A stretch of 33,387 nt of DNA from Gammaproteobacteria bacterium (lineage in GTDB: Bacteria; Pseudomonadota; Gammaproteobacteria; Steroidobacterales; PWYM01), in NCBI GenBank assembly GCA_020832005.1, contig JAFIFN010000032.1, forward strand, positions 1 to 33,387, written 5' to 3'. Below the pieces are notes generated by a model. The model worked only from the letters and a program-made list of their open reading frames with translations. It did no database searches and was not told where the DNA came from. Shown here piece after piece: positions 24,217 to 33,208 of this stretch. Made by a program: the position numbers and the translations under genes. Each line of letters starts with the position of its first letter. Within the stretch, counting starts at the first letter, position 1.

Positions 24217-26259
24217 ATGCCAATGCTCAGTCCAGGTTCCAATGGCCGACGTGCCGCCGTGCTTGCCGCGGCAGTGGCGGCGCTGCTTGCCCAGCCGCCG
24301 GCACATGCGCTGTCGCTGGGCCAGGTGGAACTGCTGTCCCACCTGGGTGAGCCGCTGCGCGCCGAGATTCCGCTGGGACTGGCCCCGGGTGAACGGGTAT
24401 TGCCCGGCTGCATCCGGGTTGCCACCGATGCCACGGCCGGTGCGCGTGCCGGCATCCCCTACGATGCGCGCCTGCGTATCACCGGCAGCGGCGCCAGCCA
24501 GCGCCTCGTGATCGACGGACGGCTGCCGCTGCGCGAACCGATCGTCGATCTGGCGGTCAGCGTCAACTGCCCCGGCACACCGGTGTTCGAACGCGACTAC
24601 CTGTTGATGCTCACGCCGGCCGCCGTCGCCGCCCAGCGAAGCCCATCGGCCACGGCGCAACTCAGCGAGCCGCCGGCGGCGGCTCTGCAGACCCCCGCAG
24701 CCAGCAGCGCCCCAACATCTGCCTCTGCCCCGGGGCAGGCTGGCACGACACCACGCTCGACGACACGCGCGGCGGCGTCGACGCCCCGCGCGGGCCAGAG
24801 CACTGGGGCGCCGCTGCGCGGTGGCGAAGCCTACCGCGTCGCGCCCGGCGATACGCTGTCGACCATTGCGCAACGCGTCACTGACCGCCAGGGCACGCTG
24901 TGGAACCAGGCCGAAGCCATCTTCGCCGCCAATCCGGCAGCCTTCATCGGCGGTGACCGCAACCGTATTCGCGCCGGCGCCGTGATCGATATTCCCGGCA
25001 GTGCCGCATTGGCCGGCACCACCAGCGCGCCACGCACGACCACCCCAACGAGCTCGACGCGCGCGACGGCCTCGGCGCCAACCCGCGACGCCATGGCCAC
25101 GCCGGCGGAAACCACGCCTGGCGTGACTACGCCGGCGACTGAAGTGACATCGCCATCCGCAGCTGAAAGGCCGGACGTTGCGATCACCAGCGCGGCCGCG
25201 ACCCAGGCCGCAACTCAGCGCGTCGGACCGCCGCTGCCCGCGCGCATGGACGCCGCAGCGCAGCCAGTCATTGCAGGCGAAGGTACCGGTGATTCCGCTG
25301 CAGCCACCGCAGCCACGGCGGCTGCAGTTGCAACGACAGCGACGGCCACGCCGAGCGCATCGACCACGACGGCGCCTGGCCAGCGAGGCGATGGCCTGTT
25401 GCGCTGGCTCACAGGCCTGCTGGTAGGCCTGGGCTTCATCACGCTCGGCGGCCTGCTGGCCTGGACTGCGTTACGACGCAGACCTGAGTCCGAGGATGCG
25501 GCCGTCGATCTGGAGGAGACCGGTCGCGCCACGCGTCTGGCACCCCCGCCGTCCTTCGATCCGGGGCTGATGCAGACAGGCGCCGTCGATCTGCGTGCCC
25601 ACGGCATGCAGGTCGAAGAGGCCACCGACGAAGTCGAGGTCCTCGATGCCGCGTCCGTGCCGGGCATGGAACTCGACGACCTGTTCCCGGCTGCCGCGCA
25701 GGATAACGACTCCGCAACCGAGACCGGGGGACCTGGGGACCAGGACGCACTCGAGGTTGCGGTCGACGACCCTCAGCTGGCCGGCGCGGCTGCCGCCTCC
25801 GGACCACCGCAGATCAACATCGAGGGTACAGGCAGTTTCAAGGTCCGCGACCTCGCCCTCGGCCGCCGGCCCACTGGCGAGACCACCGTCGAGCACCGCT
25901 TCGCCGGCTTCAGCGAGACCCAGGCGCTGGAGCTGCAGATGACTGAAGCCATGTCGCTGCTTGAGAAGGACTACACCTCGCGCTTCGAGGCCGCCGTATC
26001 GCTCGACGACACCGGCTCCCTGGAAGCCACCGACACCCTGCACGGTGTGCCGCCCGAGGTCATGCGCAGCCTCAAGGATCTCGAGGCCCAGGTCGAAGGC
26101 GACAAGACACAGATCGAGGATGCCGCGACCGCGATCCTGCCGGTGCCGGAAATCTCAGCTGAAGCCGAGCTCGAATCCGCCGTTGACGATGACGCAGCGT
26201 TGGACGACGAAACACGCACCGCACTGCTGGAGCAGCCGGGCAAGGCCAATACCGGCTAG
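24217..26259 (+). CDS. Second FimV-like LysM membrane protein
   Basis: This 680-residue protein repeats the front half of FimV. A signal peptide (AAVLAAAVAALLAQPPAHA) runs into LSLGQVELLSHLGEPLRAEIPLGL, the FimV N-terminal domain. A domain ending REPIVDLAVSVNCPGTPVFERDYLLMLTP follows, then an Ala/Thr-rich linker. A LysM domain lies at about 204-261 (YRVAPGDTLSTIAQRV), then a long Thr/Ala linker, and one membrane helix at about 392-415 (LLRWLTGLLVGLGFITLGGLLAWTAL). The acidic cytoplasmic tail has no obvious TPR and no FimV C-terminal motif. ATG 24217 is used (GAGG three bases upstream); ATG 24223 (GAGG nine bases away) is equally good. It follows the FimX-like gene and ends 18 bases from the convergent parC. 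Peptidoglycan binding and polar location are inferred from the family. Confidence 0.88.
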   Translation: MPMLSPGSNGRRAAVLAAAVAALLAQPPAHALSLGQVELLSHLGEPLRAEIPLGLAPGERVLPGCIRVATDATAGARAGIPYDARLRITGSGASQRLVIDGRLPLREPIVDLAVSVNCPGTPVFERDYLLMLTPAAVAAQRSPSATAQLSEPPAAALQTPAASSAPTSASAPGQAGTTPRSTTRAAASTPRAGQSTGAPLRGGEAYRVAPGDTLSTIAQRVTDRQGTLWNQAEAIFAANPAAFIGGDRNRIRAGAVIDIPGSAALAGTTSAPRTTTPTSSTRATASAPTRDAMATPAETTPGVTTPATEVTSPSAAERPDVAITSAAATQAATQRVGPPLPARMDAAAQPVIAGEGTGDSAAATAATAAAVATTATATPSASTTTAPGQRGDGLLRWLTGLLVGLGFITLGGLLAWTALRRRPESEDAAVDLEETGRATRLAPPPSFDPGLMQTGAVDLRAHGMQVEEATDEVEVLDAASVPGMELDDLFPAAAQDNDSATETGGPGDQDALEVAVDDPQLAGAAAASGPPQINIEGTGSFKVRDLALGRRPTGETTVEHRFAGFSETQALELQMTEAMSLLEKDYTSRFEAAVSLDDTGSLEATDTLHGVPPEVMRSLKDLEAQVEGDKTQIEDAATAILPVPEISAEAELESAVDDDAALDDETRTALLEQPGKANTG

Positions 26260-26277
26260 TGCCAGGCGGCGCTGTGT

Positions 26278-28527
26278 TCAGCGCTCCGCCACCAGCCGCT
26301 CGACCTTGCGCCAGCCGCGTGGCAACACGCTGCCCCGGCGCCCGCGCGCGCCCAGGTAATCGGCCAGGTCACGGTGCTTGAGCGTCATTCTTCGCTGACC
26401 ACTGTAGATCGCCAGCACCTGTTCGGCTGACACGGCCGCGACCGCAACCATCGCCTCCTCGCCGGCCTTGTGACGCGCCGCCGTGATCGCCTGGATCTTG
26501 TTGCCCTTGCCGCGGGCCAGCTGCGGCAACTCGGCGATCGGGAACGTCAGCAGCTGGCCGACAGAGTTGACCGCAGCCACCAGGATGTCATCACCGGACT
26601 CGACCGGTGCGGGCAACAGCACCGTGGCCCCGCGCGGCACGCTCAGCACCGACTTGCCGGCCTTGTTGCGCGAATACAGATCCTCAAGCTTTGCGACGAA
26701 GCCGTAGCCTGCATCCGTGGCCAGCACCCACAGGCTGTCGGGCTCGCCGGCCAGCACGCCGCGAAAGCTCGCTCCGTCGGGCGGATTGAAGCGACCCGAC
26801 AGCGGCTCGCCCTGGCCGCGCGCCGAGGGCAGCGTATGGGCGGGCAGACTGTAGGCACGCCCGGTACTGTCGAGAAACACCGCCAGCTGGTTGCTGCGCC
26901 CGCGACTGGCGGCGAGAAACTCATCGCCACTGCGGTAGTTCAGCGCCTGCGCATCGACATCATGGCCGCGCGCCGCGCGCGCCCAGCCGCGCGATGACAG
27001 CACGAGCGTGACAGGCTCGGCGCTGACCAGCTGGGATTCATCCAGCGCCTGGGCGGCCTGGCGTTCGACCAGCTGCGTGCGCCGCGCATCGCCGTGCTTC
27101 TCGGTGTCCTCGAGAATCTCCTGGCGAATCAGCGTGCGCAGTCTTGCGCGACTGCCCAGCAGTTTCTCCAGCTGCTTGCGTTCGGTCTCCAGCGCGTCCT
27201 GCTCGCCACGGATCTTCATTTCCTCGAGCTTGGCAAGATGCCGCAGCTTGAGTTCGAGAATGGCCTCGGCCTGCGCATCGCTGAGCCCGAAGCGCTGCAT
27301 CAGCACCGGCTTGGGCTCATCCTCGCTGCGGATGATGGCGATCACTTCGTCGATGTTCAGGTAGGCGATCAGCAGACCATCGAGCAGGTGCAGGCGCTCG
27401 CGCACCTTGCCGAGCCGATGTTCGAGCCTGCGCACGACGGTGTCGGTGCGAAACTGCAGCCACTCGCCAAGCAACCCCTTGAGATCGAGCACGCCCGGAC
27501 GACCGTCAAGCCGGATCACGTTCATGTTCACGCGCACCGTGCGTTCCAGGTCGGTGGTGGCAAACAGGTGGTTCATAAGCGCGTCGACATCGATGCGGTT
27601 TGATCGCGGCGTGATCACCAGGCGCGTGGGATTCTGGTGATCCGACTCGTCACGCAGGTCCTCGACCATCGGCAGTTTCTTCGCACGCATCTGGCCTGCG
27701 ATCTGTTCAAGCACGCGGCTGCCGGAGACCTGCCAGGGCAGCTGGGTAATCACCACATCGCCGCCCTCGCGTTCCCAGCGCGCACGCACGCGCAGCGTGC
27801 CACCGCCGGTTTCATAGATACGCAGCACATCCTCGCGCGACGAGATCAGCTCGCCACCCGTGGGAAAATCCGGGCCCTGGATATGCTCGCAGAGCTCCGC
27901 GACACTGGCCTTGGGGTGTTCCAGCAGATGTACCAGGGCGGCAGAAACTTCGCGCAGATTGTGCGGAGGGATATCGGTGGACATGCCCACGGCAATGCCG
28001 CTGCTGCCATTGAGCAGCAGATTGGGCAGACGCGCGGGCAGACGCACGGGCTCGGTGAGCGTGCCGTCGAAATTGCTGGCCCAGTCGACCGTGCCCTGGC
28101 CCAGTTCGCTAAGCAGTAGCGCTGCATAGGGCGTGAGCTTGGCCTCGGTGTAGCGCATCGCGGCGAACGACTTGGGGTCATCCGCACTGCCCCAGTTGCC
28201 CTGGCCATGCACGATCGGATAGCGGTAGGCGAAGTCCTGGGCCATGTGCACCATGGCCTCGTAGCAGGCCGAATCGCCGTGCGGATGGTACTTGCCGATG
28301 ACATCACCCACGGTGCGGGCGGACTTCTTCGGCTTGGCGTTGGCCGACAGACCCAGCTCGCGCATCGCAAACACGATGCGTCGCTGCACGGGCTTGAGTC
28401 CGTCACCAACGAACGGCAGCGCCCGATCGAGAATCACGTACATCGAATAGTCGAGGTAGGCCTTCTCGGTGAACTGGCGCAGCGGCTGGCGCTCCACGCC
28501 TTCGAAATTCAGTTCCAGTTCGTCCAC
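26278..28527 (-). CDS. parC: DNA topoisomerase IV subunit A
   Basis: ParC forms the cutting subunit of topoisomerase IV, which decatenates daughter chromosomes. GTG 28527 lies one base after the parE stop with GAGGT six bases upstream, giving 749 residues (E. coli 752). The frame is open to 28632, but that would run deep into parE. Visible are [27 protein letters not shown], the quinolone region [14 protein letters not shown] (S86 and E90, equivalent to E. coli S80 and E84, both the sensitive type), GQGNWGS, and the catalytic tyrosine Y126 in [16 protein letters not shown]-like motifs belong to ParE. The C-terminal beta-pinwheel follows. Its 3' end is 18 bases from the convergent FimV-like gene. 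Confidence 0.98.
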   Translation of the reverse strand: MDELELNFEGVERQPLRQFTEKAYLDYSMYVILDRALPFVGDGLKPVQRRIVFAMRELGLSANAKPKKSARTVGDVIGKYHPHGDSACYEAMVHMAQDFAYRYPIVHGQGNWGSADDPKSFAAMRYTEAKLTPYAALLLSELGQGTVDWASNFDGTLTEPVRLPARLPNLLLNGSSGIAVGMSTDIPPHNLREVSAALVHLLEHPKASVAELCEHIQGPDFPTGGELISSREDVLRIYETGGGTLRVRARWEREGGDVVITQLPWQVSGSRVLEQIAGQMRAKKLPMVEDLRDESDHQNPTRLVITPRSNRIDVDALMNHLFATTDLERTVRVNMNVIRLDGRPGVLDLKGLLGEWLQFRTDTVVRRLEHRLGKVRERLHLLDGLLIAYLNIDEVIAIIRSEDEPKPVLMQRFGLSDAQAEAILELKLRHLAKLEEMKIRGEQDALETERKQLEKLLGSRARLRTLIRQEILEDTEKHGDARRTQLVERQAAQALDESQLVSAEPVTLVLSSRGWARAARGHDVDAQALNYRSGDEFLAASRGRSNQLAVFLDSTGRAYSLPAHTLPSARGQGEPLSGRFNPPDGASFRGVLAGEPDSLWVLATDAGYGFVAKLEDLYSRNKAGKSVLSVPRGATVLLPAPVESGDDILVAAVNSVGQLLTFPIAELPQLARGKGNKIQAITAARHKAGEEAMVAVAAVSAEQVLAIYSGQRRMTLKHRDLADYLGARGRRGSVLPRGWRKVERLVAER

Positions 28528-28528
28528 G

Positions 28529-30421
28529 TCAGACCTCGATATCGGCAAGGTTGCCCTTGGATTGCAGCCACTCGCGCCGGTCGCCCGAGCGCTTCTTGGC
28601 CAGCAGCATGTCGAGCATGCGCTCGGTGTCATCGGCCGCCTCGACCGTCAGCTGCACCAGGCGGCGCGTGTCCGGCGCCATCGTGGTTTCGCGCAACTGC
28701 CCGGCACTCATTTCGCCCAGGCCCTTGAAGCGCGTGACACTCACCTGGCCGCGACGCTTCTCGGCGGCGATGCGATCAAGAATGATGTCGCGCTCGGCAA
28801 TATCCAGCGCATAGAACACCTCTTTGCCCACATCGACACGAAACAGCGGCGGCATGGCCATGTAGACATGTCCGGCGGCGACCAGCGGTCGATAATGGCG
28901 CACGAACAGCGCGCACAGCAGCGTGGCGATGTGCAGGCCGTCGGAATCGGCGTCGGCGAGAATGCACAGCTTGTGATAGCGCAGTCGCGAAAGATCCGGC
29001 GAGCCGGGATCCACGCCCAGCGCGATACTGATGTTGTGCACTTCCTGCGAGGCGAGGATATCGCCGGACTCCACCTCCCAGGTATTGAGAATCTTGCCAC
29101 GCAGCGGCATCACGGCCTGGGTCTCGCGATCACGCGCCTGCTTGGCGGACCCACCCGCCGAGTCGCCCTCGACGAGGAACAGCTCCGAGCGCGCCGGGTC
29201 CTGCGAGGTGCAGTCAGCGAGCTTGCCCGGCAGCGCAGGCCCGCTGACGATGCGCTTGCGCACAACCTGGCGGGCAGCCTTCATGCGTCTATGGGCATGA
29301 CTGATGGCAAGCTCGGCGATCTGCTCACCAGCCTCGGGATGCTGGTTCAACCACAGCGCGAAGTGATCCTTGACCACGCCAGCGACAAAGCCCGCGGCCT
29401 CACGCGAGGCCAGGCGCTCCTTGGTCTGGCCGGAGAACTGCGGTTCGGCGAGTTTCAGTGAGACCACATAGCTGACCTGCTCCCAGACATCCTCGGGCGC
29501 CAGGCGAAGCCCTCGCGGCAGCAGGTTTCTGAATTCGCAGAATTCGCGCAGCGCCTCGGTCAGCCCCGAGCGCAGGCCGTTGACATGCGTGCCGCCCTGC
29601 GCGGTGGGAATGAGATTGACGTAGCTCTCAGCGACTGTGCCGCCCTCGCCGGCCCGCCAGGCCACCGCCCATTCCAGCGCCTCGCGCGTGGCATCGAAAC
29701 TGCTGGCCAACGGTTCGGATGGAACGCGCTCGACATCGCCCATGGCCTCGGCCAGGTACTCGGCCAGCCCGCCTTCGTAGCACCACTCGCTGACCTCGCC
29801 GCTTTTCTCGACGGTGAAGCGCACGCGCAGGCCCGGACACAGCACGGCCTTGGCGCGCAGCACATGGGTAAGACGACTGATCGAGAACTGGGCGGAGTCG
29901 AAATAGCCGGGGTCGGGCCAGAAGCGGATCGTCGTGCCGGTATTGGCGCGGCCAACCTTGCCAACCTGCTCGAGATCCGAGGCCTTGTGGCCGTCGCGAA
30001 AACTCATGTTGTATTCGATGCCGCCGCGACGGATCCAGATCTCCAGTGACTTCGACAGGGCATTGACCACGGACACACCCACGCCATGCAGGCCGCCGGA
30101 GAACTGGTAGTGCTTGCCGGAGAACTTGCCGCCGGCATGCAGGCGCGTGAGGATCAGCTCCACGCCCGGCATTTTCTCCTTCGGGTGCAGGTCCACCGGC
30201 ATGCCACGGCCATCGGCGGCGACTGCCAGCGAGCCGTCGCGGTGCAACGTGACCTCGATATTGCGCGCGTGCCCCGACAGCGCTTCATCAACCGAGTTGT
30301 CGATGACCTCGTGGGCGAGATGGTTGGGGCGCGTGGTGTCGGTGTACATGCCCGGACGTCGGCGTACCGGATCCAGGCCGCTCAAGACCTCGATATCAGC
30401 GGCGTTATAGCTGTTGCTCAT
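28529..30421 (-). CDS. parE: DNA topoisomerase IV subunit B
   Basis: ParE is the ATPase subunit of topoisomerase IV. Starting at ATG 30421 ([16 protein letters not shown]) it has exactly 630 residues, as in E. coli, and aligns with the normal ParE N-terminus. ATG 30433 and GTG 30448 are in frame upstream and possible. The GHKL ATPase motifs [24 protein letters not shown] and [17 protein letters not shown], and the TOPRIM motif [31 protein letters not shown], are present. The ends are conserved, including the final [10 protein letters not shown]. parC follows after one base. A perfect 24-bp palindrome lies 27 bases upstream of the start. Confidence 0.98.
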   Translation of the reverse strand: MSNSYNAADIEVLSGLDPVRRRPGMYTDTTRPNHLAHEVIDNSVDEALSGHARNIEVTLHRDGSLAVAADGRGMPVDLHPKEKMPGVELILTRLHAGGKFSGKHYQFSGGLHGVGVSVVNALSKSLEIWIRRGGIEYNMSFRDGHKASDLEQVGKVGRANTGTTIRFWPDPGYFDSAQFSISRLTHVLRAKAVLCPGLRVRFTVEKSGEVSEWCYEGGLAEYLAEAMGDVERVPSEPLASSFDATREALEWAVAWRAGEGGTVAESYVNLIPTAQGGTHVNGLRSGLTEALREFCEFRNLLPRGLRLAPEDVWEQVSYVVSLKLAEPQFSGQTKERLASREAAGFVAGVVKDHFALWLNQHPEAGEQIAELAISHAHRRMKAARQVVRKRIVSGPALPGKLADCTSQDPARSELFLVEGDSAGGSAKQARDRETQAVMPLRGKILNTWEVESGDILASQEVHNISIALGVDPGSPDLSRLRYHKLCILADADSDGLHIATLLCALFVRHYRPLVAAGHVYMAMPPLFRVDVGKEVFYALDIAERDIILDRIAAEKRRGQVSVTRFKGLGEMSAGQLRETTMAPDTRRLVQLTVEAADDTERMLDMLLAKKRSGDRREWLQSKGNLADIEV

Positions 30422-30447
30422 GGAAGTGGTCATACCCTCAAGAGACA

Positions 30448-30471
30448 CGGCCGACCCTGCAGGGTCGGCCG
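30448..30471. repeat. Perfect 24-bp palindrome upstream of parE
   Basis: The bases CGGCCGACCCTG followed by CAGGGTCGGCCG form an uninterrupted palindrome centred between 30459 and 30460. It lies 27 bases before the preferred parE ATG and 100 bases after the TonB-receptor stop. It may be an operator, a leader hairpin or an end signal for the upstream transcript. Only weak T content follows on the minus strand. Confidence 0.75.
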
Positions 30472-30534
30472 GTGTAGAGGGCGGATTATAGCAGCGCCGG
30501 GGAGACGCTGATTGAGGCCATGGGAACCACGAAT

Positions 30535-30562
30535 GCCTGCCCGCCCTGCTGGGCCGGCAGGC
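30535..30562 (-). terminator. Hairpin terminator-like structure after the TonB-receptor gene
   Basis: The 12-base arms GCCTGCCCGCCC and GGGCCGGCAGGC pair with one mismatch around a TGCT loop, 9 bases after the receptor stop on the minus strand. No clear T-run follows. The position just after the stop and the stem strength make a transcript 3' end plausible. Confidence 0.5.
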
Positions 30563-30571
30563 CAGTGCTGA

Positions 30572-32947
30572 CTAGAAGCGCGCCTGCAGGGTCAGGCCCA
30601 CCTGCCGCTTCCGGGGCAGCACCACCTCGTAGGCCGATGTAGCGCAGGCACTCGTGGTGGCGCAGTCGGCATTCGCGCGCATCGACTCGAAGGTATCGTC
30701 GTCGAACAGGTTCTGGACGAACAGCACCGCCGAGAATCGCTGGCTCTCGATACCGGCCCTGAGATTGACACGCACGGAGTCACCCGTCTTGCCCAGGTTC
30801 AGCGCGGACGCGTAGCGGGAGCCGACATACAGCGTCTCGCCACGGACAAACCAGTCGAACGACGTGCCCGGCAGCGCCGTACCGTACTCGGAGATGAGCG
30901 ACCCGGAGAACTTCGGGGTCTGCGCCAATCGTTGGCCGGTGGGTGCGTCCTGCGGGAAGTCCCGATCAATTAACGCATTCGAGCCAGTCAGCGAGGTTTC
31001 GTTCCATGCGGCAACCAGACCCATGGTCCACCGGTCAGTCAGGGCCATCGTGATGTCGGTCTCCAGCCCATAGACATCTATGTCGGGACCGTTCACGGTC
31101 ACCAGCGTGCTGTCCGGCAGACCATCACCAGTGATGTCGGCGAGCAGGGACCGGAGGTCCTGGGAATCTGACCAGTCCGAATAGTAGGCATTGACGTTGA
31201 ATATCATCCGGCCATCGAGCAAAGTGGACTTTGCACCGAGTTCAAAGCTCCATATTTCCTCCTTGGGCGCGAGGATCTCTATGTCCAGCTCCGGGAACTC
31301 GGCGCGGATGATCGCCTGTTGTGCTTCAGTGCGGCCGGCGAACTGCGAGTTGATCGTGGTTGGCCTGATACCCTTGGCCGCCTGCCCGTACAGGAGGACC
31401 GTGTCGGACAACTGATACTCGAGAATCACTCGCGGGAGGAAACTCTTCGTGTTACCGGAGATTCTCTCGCCAGTGGCCCGGCTGACGGTATCCGTCAGAT
31501 CGTCCACCTGGTAACGCCCCTCCGCTGACAGGGTCCACTGGTCAGTCAGGTCATACGCTACAGAGCCGAATACAGCCTTATTACGTATTTCCCTGTCAAC
31601 AATGACGCGCGGACCCGGCTGGATAGCGACCTGCCCTGGCTGCAGACCAAGCACAGCAAACACCCCGGGCCCGAAGATCCCGCCGGGATCACGCTCGAAG
31701 AGATCCTGCGTCAGATAGGACAGGCCCGTCAGCCAGCGCACGCGGGCGTCATCGGGCGAAGCCAGGCGCAACTCGTGGGACATGGACTCCGAATCGGTCC
31801 GCCGCGAGCCGAAATAGTTCTCCTCGGCGGAAAGCTCGAAGTCGTAGAGACGCTCGGCTTCCTCGTCCGATCGGCCGCCGAGGTACGACAGCGTATAACC
31901 GCCCGCCAGGTCGGCATTGATGTCCAGCGATACAAAGCTGTAGTCGCGCTCCATGCCGGTGCGACGACGCCCAAGCCGGTCTGCTCCCGGCAGGCTGTCA
32001 AAGGGCACGAGGCCGGCTCCGGGGACGAAGGTGAATATGTCGCTGCTGTTTTGGGGGAACTGGTTCTGTGCCAGCGGCCCCTCAAGCGGGACCTTTCCCT
32101 GTACAAACGTGCGCCCGCTGGGCGAGGTGAAGTTATGGACCGGCACCTTGCCAGTCAGCGTCGTGGCCGCGGGACCGTCATTCTGGCTCAGCAGCGTCAC
32201 GCCCAGTTTCGCGCTCAACCAGTCGGTAGGGGTAAAGAACAGCTGGCCCGTGAAGGACTGGTCGCGCTGTTCACCAAGCGGGGCGCCATTCAGGCTGTTG
32301 GTGTACTGCCCACCGAAGTCACGGTATCGGCCCGACAGCCTGCCCGCCAGGACGCCAGGCGCCAGGGCGCCTTCGATGTAGCCGGAGATGACGTACTCAT
32401 CGTCGGTGGCAATCGTTGCCGAGACTTTGCCGGAGAGTTCGTCGGCTGGTGTTCGGGTCACGAAGTTGATGGCGCCCGAGAACGTCGAGCGGCCAAACAA
32501 CGCGCTTTGCGGACCCTTGATGACCTCGACACGCTCGATGTTGTCGGTATTGATGCCACCGACGCCGCCCGTGTAGTAGATGCCATCGATGAAGATGGAA
32601 GCCAGTTCGCGGCTTGTATCCCCGACCGGCGGGGTGTTCTGCATGCCGCGGATGAACACCTGGCCATAGCCCCGGTCGACGTTCTCGAACAGTGTCAGCC
32701 CGGGCGCAAACGCGGCCAGGTCCCCCAGGTCGCCGATATTCGCACGCTCGATATCATCAGCGCTGAACGCCTGCACGGATATTGGCACGTTCTGCAGCGA
32801 CTCTTCGCGCTTGCGCGCCGTCACGACGATCTCGTCGACTGTTCGCGCGCCGGTGCGTTCCTGTGCCTGGGCAAGCCCATGGCCTGCAACACCAGTGGCG
32901 CAGACCAGACTGATCAGACGCATACTGCTGGATTTGGATAGTGACAT
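30572..32947 (-). CDS. TonB-dependent outer-membrane receptor
   Basis: TonB-dependent receptors import scarce ligands across the outer membrane using energy from TonB-ExbBD. From ATG 32947 (GGGGA eight bases upstream) the 791 residues start with a signal peptide (LISLVCATGVAGHGLAQAQ). The TonB-box-like DEIVVTARKREESLQNVPISVQAF comes next, then the plug (about 45-160: IGDLGDLAAFAPGL, ERVEVIKGPQSALFGRSTFSGAINFVTRTP). A 22-strand-type barrel follows, with alternating aromatic strands, and ends in QVGLTLQARF. A Cys pair in ADCATTSAC near residue 770 may form a loop disulfide. The frame is open to 33268, but the extra 107 residues have no signal peptide. The ligand is unknown. This subfamily (ARKREESLQNVP) is common in sphingomonads and gammaproteobacteria with many such receptors. 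Confidence 0.93.
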   Translation of the reverse strand: MSLSKSSSMRLISLVCATGVAGHGLAQAQERTGARTVDEIVVTARKREESLQNVPISVQAFSADDIERANIGDLGDLAAFAPGLTLFENVDRGYGQVFIRGMQNTPPVGDTSRELASIFIDGIYYTGGVGGINTDNIERVEVIKGPQSALFGRSTFSGAINFVTRTPADELSGKVSATIATDDEYVISGYIEGALAPGVLAGRLSGRYRDFGGQYTNSLNGAPLGEQRDQSFTGQLFFTPTDWLSAKLGVTLLSQNDGPAATTLTGKVPVHNFTSPSGRTFVQGKVPLEGPLAQNQFPQNSSDIFTFVPGAGLVPFDSLPGADRLGRRRTGMERDYSFVSLDINADLAGGYTLSYLGGRSDEEAERLYDFELSAEENYFGSRRTDSESMSHELRLASPDDARVRWLTGLSYLTQDLFERDPGGIFGPGVFAVLGLQPGQVAIQPGPRVIVDREIRNKAVFGSVAYDLTDQWTLSAEGRYQVDDLTDTVSRATGERISGNTKSFLPRVILEYQLSDTVLLYGQAAKGIRPTTINSQFAGRTEAQQAIIRAEFPELDIEILAPKEEIWSFELGAKSTLLDGRMIFNVNAYYSDWSDSQDLRSLLADITGDGLPDSTLVTVNGPDIDVYGLETDITMALTDRWTMGLVAAWNETSLTGSNALIDRDFPQDAPTGQRLAQTPKFSGSLISEYGTALPGTSFDWFVRGETLYVGSRYASALNLGKTGDSVRVNLRAGIESQRFSAVLFVQNLFDDDTFESMRANADCATTSACATSAYEVVLPRKRQVGLTLQARF

Positions 32948-33094
32948 CACTTTATCCCCTGTGAGTTGGTGTTTATGTGCTGGCCAGCCTTGATGCCGGC
33001 AGATCCCTGAAATCTTCATTGCGCGGAAAAGACCATGCGTTCCAATGACTTCGGCCAACGGAATCATGCGCACTCCGTATGGGCCATCGGAAAC

Positions 33095-33110
33095 GTGGCG
33101 TATTTGCCAC
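33095..33110. promoter_or_regulatory. Inverted repeat GTGGC-N6-GCCAC in the divergent promoter region
   Basis: GTGGC at 33095-33099 pairs with GCCAC at 33106-33110 around GTATTT. It ends two bases before a TTGACT (33112-33117) that could be a -35. The position between two divergent genes suits an operator. Which protein binds is unknown. Confidence 0.35.
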
Positions 33111-33117
33111 ATTGACT

Positions 33118-33131
33118 GGCAAGCGCTTTCC
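33118..33131. promoter_or_regulatory. LacI-family-like operator dyad
   Basis: GGCAAGCGCTTTCC has a perfect central palindrome AAGCGCTT with one mismatched pair and two more matching pairs outside. AAnCGnTT-type centres are typical of LacI-family operators. It lies right after a TTGACT hexamer, in the spacer of a weak promoter-like pair (TTGACT-17-CATAGG). Confidence 0.35.
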
Positions 33132-33161
33132 GGCCATAGGTGCCGTGGCTGCCATGAAGTT

Positions 33162-33190
33162 TTGACTTGGTCGCACCGTGGCCCTATGTT
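33162..33190 (+). promoter_or_regulatory. Sigma70-type promoter for the right-edge gene
   Basis: TTGACT (33162-33167, 5 of 6) and TATGTT (33185-33190, 4 of 6) are separated by exactly 17 bases. Transcription would start near 33197, shortly before the plus-strand frame that begins at 33209 or 33221. Confidence 0.5.
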
Positions 33191-33208
33191 CAGGCGCATG
33201 ACGTGCCC

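Noticed and set aside
24777-25390. Thr/Ala-rich stretch of the short FimV considered as a DNA tandem repeat or CRISPR-like array
   Set aside because: There is no regular repeat-spacer period. It is a low-complexity protein linker.
28528-28632. Upstream start of parC at 28632
   Set aside because: It would overlap parE by about 100 bases and add residues unlike ParC. GTG 28527 has a good ribosome site and gives the usual length.
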